From positions 1 through 7,421 of the forward strand of contig JAHIHJ010000056.1 in assembly GCA_018899795.1 (NCBI GenBank): a stretch of 7,421 bases of DNA. Direction: 5' to 3'. A program made the position numbers and the translations under genes. Shown here piece by piece: positions 5,443 to 7,421 of this stretch. The number at the start of each line of letters is the position of its first letter. The first letter of the stretch is position 1. The notes under the pieces were generated by a model that did not search any database, had not been told where the DNA came from, and saw only the letters and a list, made by a program, of their open reading frames with translations. Origin of the DNA: Methanobacteriota archaeon. GTDB taxonomy: Archaea > Halobacteriota > Methanosarcinia > Methanosarcinales > Methanoperedenaceae.

Positions 5443-5629
5443 CTGTATCCCTCTTGTGAGTATGATCTTATACTATATCGATTTTCTCCATGAGCATATA
5501 GATTTAAACTATCTTTTCCCTGAGATTTAAACCGCAAAATTTATTAATAGACAATTCATTTTAGGTGAAAACCGGGTTAGAAAATGGGTTAAAAAACAAT
5601 AAAATAATAATAAAAAGTGGAGTGAAGAT
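5443..5629. promoter_or_regulatory. Bidirectional promoter region between DUF362 and the 67-aa gene
   Basis: On the minus strand TTTAAATCTATAT (5508-5496) is the best TATA-like box for DUF362, predicting a leader of about 35 nt. A second candidate, GATATAGTATA near 5479-5469, lies closer. On the plus strand TTTATTAAT (5540-5548), preceded by the purine-rich CCGCAAAA, would serve the 67-aa gene with a leader near 60 nt. GGAGTGA (5619-5625) is the ribosome site 4 nt before ATG 5630. No further gene is seen in this stretch. Confidence 0.5.
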
Positions 5630-5833
5630 ATGTTAAAAACCCCTGAAGAAAGAATAAAACTGCTTAAGGCTGGAATATCAGCAAAGGATATCGAAAAACT
5701 TTACATAATATACAATGACTTCAGGGTTGTATGTGATCCTATCCTTTATGAATCTAATAACAATGGCGTTGTTTATCATGAGAATGACCGCAGGATCAAT
5801 GTCAGTCATGTAATGTTGAAGTCCTGTAAATAA
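5630..5833 (+). CDS. 67-aa hypothetical protein
   Basis: The start ATG 5630 is well supported by GGAGTGA. The first 40 residues (MLKTPEERIKLLKAGISAKD and onward to VVCDPILYE) read as a helix-turn-helix-like pair of short helices, then a strand, and look like a compact small domain. The last 27 residues are Asn-rich and less regular. There is no signal peptide, membrane segment or metal motif, although two cysteines are present. I do not recognise a characterised family. It precedes the CPHC protein by 15 nt on the same strand and is probably co-transcribed with it. Confidence 0.7.
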   Translation: MLKTPEERIKLLKAGISAKDIEKLYIIYNDFRVVCDPILYESNNNGVVYHENDRRINVSHVMLKSCK

Positions 5834-5848
5834 TAATTTACTCCTGTT

Positions 5849-6091
5849 GTGATAGAAGTGTTCACTTCGCCAATGTGCCCGCACTGCCCTCGTGCGCTTT
5901 TGATGGCAAAAGAGGTTGCTGCGCAGATGCCGGGAGTACAGGTGGTTGAGCAGTCAACAGCAACGCCCCAGGGGTTCGCAAAAGCTGCGTTCTATGGGGT
6001 CCAGGCTGTCCCGACTGTTTTCATTAATGGAAAAAGTGCTTTTGTGGGCGCACCGCCTTCTATAGAAGCGCTGCGGCAGGCTGTACGCTAA
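5849..6091 (+). CDS. Small glutaredoxin/thioredoxin-like protein with CPHC site
   Basis: This is a minimal 80-residue thioredoxin fold: strand MIEVFTSP, the redox site Cys10-Pro-His-Cys13, a helix, strand VQVVEQ, a helix, then the cis-proline loop VPTVFING (Pro55) and a final helix SIEALRQAVR. Such small proteins reduce disulfides in the cytoplasm of methanogen-related archaea. The CPHC sequence, shared with the oxidising DsbA, suggests a fairly oxidising potential, but there is no signal peptide. The start must be GTG 5849: an in-frame stop lies 13 nt before it and there is no other start between. No Shine-Dalgarno sequence is visible, so translation may depend on the 67-aa gene upstream. 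Confidence 0.88.
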   Translation: MIEVFTSPMCPHCPRALLMAKEVAAQMPGVQVVEQSTATPQGFAKAAFYGVQAVPTVFINGKSAFVGAPPSIEALRQAVR

Positions 6092-6105
6092 TAGATTTAA
6101 AATAT

Positions 6106-6567
6106 TCAGATCACAAAAGGAATTCGCTCGATCTTCCCGCCTGTAAGACCATTTAGTTCCACTCCACCGCTTACCCCTTCAACCTCAAGCCCGTGGAATT
6201 CATCAGCTCCGCACAGTATATCCTGTTCAGGATGCGTCCCGGGAGTTATGCTGCATGAGAGTCGTATTCTTCCCCCGGCAGAGACCACGACCTTAAGCCG
6301 CTTTGATGCAGGGTGGTTTTTCGGGAGGACGATGAACGGAGAACCCACCTCGCGTATCATGTAGAGCACACATTTTATCCCGTTCAATGTCTTTTCATCT
6401 GTCCCGAAACCAGAGGCTACAAGCACGTCTTCGGGGTCAAGCGCCAGAAGTATTTCCTCTTTTTCGGTCTCTATGAAAAATTGGGTATGATCTCCTGCCT
6501 TGACCATGCCCAGCGTCCCTTCCTTTCCCCGCAGCAAGAGCATTTCATCAGAGTTTAAAGGGATCAT
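6106..6567 (-). CDS. Hypothetical 153-aa beta-rich protein
   Basis: No family is recognised. The chain is mostly predicted beta strand (TLGMVKAGDHTQFFIETEKEEILLAL, PFIVLPKNH, LKVVVSAGGRIRLSCSI) with Gly-rich turns near the end (GVSGGVELNGLTGG). There are three scattered cysteines (66, 105, 119) and several histidines, but no classical motif, signal peptide or membrane segment. ATG 6567 overlaps the stop of the zinc-ribbon gene (ATGA), with AGGAAG as a ribosome site inside that gene. Tight coupling suggests the two products act together. It converges on the CPHC gene with 14 nt between them. Confidence 0.75.
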   Translation of the reverse strand: MIPLNSDEMLLLRGKEGTLGMVKAGDHTQFFIETEKEEILLALDPEDVLVASGFGTDEKTLNGIKCVLYMIREVGSPFIVLPKNHPASKRLKVVVSAGGRIRLSCSITPGTHPEQDILCGADEFHGLEVEGVSGGVELNGLTGGKIERIPFVI

Positions 6568-6725
6568 TCTTCCTTAAACATAAGGCTCACTTTGGTCGAA
6601 TGGCATGAGGGACACTTCACTTTACTGCCGACGCCCCTGAACTCGTTCTTGCAGTCACTGCACTTGTAGAATTTCGCATTCAGGCTTGTAATTTCGATAT
6701 TGAAGGCATCACCGACGCTGCACAT
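6564..6725 (-). CDS. 53-aa zinc-ribbon protein
   Basis: ATG 6725 follows GGAGGTGA (6741-6734), the strongest ribosome site in the window. The product begins MCSVGDAFNIEITSLNAKF and has a single zinc ribbon: Cys22-x2-Cys25 in FYKCSDCKNEF and Cys38-x2-Cys41 in KCPSCHS, followed by a final strand KVSLMF. This is a common rubredoxin-like or zinc-ribbon knuckle used for nucleic-acid or protein binding; the sequence does not tell which. Its stop overlaps the start of the 153-aa gene by four bases. It is divergent from hef, so the two may share control. Confidence 0.85.
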   Translation of the reverse strand: MCSVGDAFNIEITSLNAKFYKCSDCKNEFRGVGSKVKCPSCHSTKVSLMFKEE

Positions 6726-6739
6726 GTTTTTGTTCACCT

Positions 6740-6774
6740 CCGTATTGATCTATACGGTATCATTGATCTGTACG
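6740..6774. promoter_or_regulatory. Palindrome and direct repeat in the zinc-ribbon leader
   Basis: CCGTAT (6740-6745) and ATACGG (6752-6757) form a perfect inverted repeat with a 6-nt spacer. A 13-bp direct repeat ATTGATCTRTACG occurs at 6744-6756 and 6762-6774 with one mismatch. A minus-strand TATA-like box (ATTAATATAT, 6800-6791) would start transcription near 6769, so both elements lie at or below the start site. The hairpin would include the first two bases of the Shine-Dalgarno sequence. Operator or leader-RNA control is plausible but inferred. Confidence 0.5.
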
Positions 6775-6837
6775 TTAAATCATGTTAGGGATATATTAAT
6801 CTTTCTTCCCGATCACTTTCACACCGCACACATTAGA

Positions 6838-6845
6838 TTTATAAT
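6838..6845 (+). promoter_or_regulatory. hef TATA box
   Basis: TTTATAAT lies 25 nt (box centre to start codon) before ATG 6867. With normal archaeal spacing the transcript would begin at or next to the start codon. No Shine-Dalgarno sequence is visible, in keeping with a leaderless message. Confidence 0.55.
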
Positions 6846-6866
6846 CATACGGGATATTATTCATCG

Positions 6867-7421
6867 ATGAGCGAAGTGCAGTACATTAATCACACTCTTT
6901 TAAAACCGGATACGGTAGAGCAAAGGCTGTACCAGCTCTCGCTGGCAGGAGAGGCTCTCAAAAGATCCACGCTTATCGTGCTCCCCACGGGTCTCGGGAA
7001 GACAGTAGTAGCCCTGCTTGTTATGGTGGCGCGTCTTACGAAAGGAAAGGTCATGATCCTCTCCCCAACAAAACCTCTTGTTGAGCAGCATGCCGCATTT
7101 TTCAGGAACGCTCTTACCATCCCGCCTGAAGAGGTCGTGCTGTTCACAGGGAGCACGCCGCCCGGAAAAAGGGCATTGATGTGGGAAAAAGCAAAGGTCA
7201 TAGTATCTACGCCCCAGGTGATCGAGAACGACCTTCTTGCGAAAAAGGTCAGCCTTGAGGATGTCTCCTGTATAATCTTTGACGAGGCGCACAGGGCGAC
7301 AGGGGATTACTCGTATGTGTATATCGGGGAAAAATACGCGCACCAGAGCAAAGAGCCGCTGGTGCTTGGAATAACAGCAAGCCCTGGCAGCAACCCTTCG
7401 AAGATACAGGAGGTTTGCGCA
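6867..7421 (+). CDS. hef: Hef helicase/nuclease, N-terminal helicase part (3' partial)
   Basis: Hef is the archaeal relative of FANCM/XPF. It is a superfamily-2 helicase, joined in most euryarchaea to a C-terminal XPF-type nuclease, that works on stalled or branched replication forks. The 185 codons here cover most of the first RecA-like domain. They show the Q-like segment VEQRLYQLSLAGEAL, Walker A PTGLGKT (40-46), motif Ia SPTKPLVEQH (66-75), STPQVIENDL (114-123), motif II DEAH (139-142) in IIFDEAHRATGDYSYV, and motif III TASPGS (170-175). The frame is open to the window edge, so presence of the nuclease domain cannot be judged. PCNA, encoded nearby, is a known Hef partner in some archaea. 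Confidence 0.93.
   Translation, partial: MSEVQYINHTLLKPDTVEQRLYQLSLAGEALKRSTLIVLPTGLGKTVVALLVMVARLTKGKVMILSPTKPLVEQHAAFFRNALTIPPEEVVLFTGSTPPGKRALMWEKAKVIVSTPQVIENDLLAKKVSLEDVSCIIFDEAHRATGDYSYVYIGEKYAHQSKEPLVLGITASPGSNPSKIQEVCA

Noticed and set aside
1..7421. CRISPR arrays, insertion sequences, tRNA or rRNA genes, attachment sites
   Set aside because: Reading both strands showed no regularly spaced repeats with spacers, no transposase motifs with terminal repeats, and no tRNA-like clover pattern.

Overview
The window reads as a euryarchaeal chromosome segment, most likely from the Methanosarcinales or a relative such as Methanoperedens. The lineage call is an inference. It rests on an archaeal sliding clamp (PCNA), the iron-sulfur large primase subunit PriL, a Hef-type helicase, a PGF-CTERM surface-protein tail, GAGGTGA-type ribosome sites and TATA-box promoters. 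No CRISPR, insertion sequence, tRNA or rRNA was seen.

Layout. Positions 1-106 hold the last 34 codons of a surface protein with an archaeosortase sorting tail. It converges on a minus-strand gene of unknown function (152-640) across a hairpin and a short CCGGTAT repeat. A divergent promoter region (641-771), carrying three 15-bp tandem repeats, leads into a compact plus-strand replication operon. That operon is pcn (772-1509), priL (1513-2565, 3 nt gap) and a DHH-like protein (2550-3554, 16 nt overlap) whose metal-binding motifs look degraded.

Convergent to it on the minus strand is a cluster of four very small genes (4266 down to 3533): a charged 47-aa protein, a MoaD/ThiS/SAMP-like ubiquitin-fold protein, a 41-aa protein and a 51-aa eight-cysteine zinc finger. 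Two of these need start or ORF choices that are easy to miss. The ubiquitin-like gene has a 19-bp tandem duplication exactly at its Gly-Gly codons. The duplication seems to have shifted the frame and added about 30 residues. Upstream on the same strand is a DUF362 protein with an inserted ferredoxin domain (4375-5442).

A bidirectional promoter region (5443-5629) separates DUF362 from two plus-strand genes: a 67-aa unknown (5630-5833) and an 80-aa CPHC glutaredoxin/thioredoxin-like protein (5849-6091). These converge on a translationally coupled minus-strand pair: a 53-aa zinc ribbon (6564-6725) followed by a 153-aa unknown (6106-6567). The last element is the N-terminal 185 codons of hef (6867 to the window end), probably read from a leaderless transcript.

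Theme. DNA replication and fork repair (PCNA, PriL, DHH-like, Hef) lie at both sides of a set of small redox, metal-binding and protein-modifier genes. The strongest leads are the ubiquitin-like/zinc-finger microcluster with its diglycine-site duplication, and the replication-operon DHH protein that looks like a non-catalytic paralogue.
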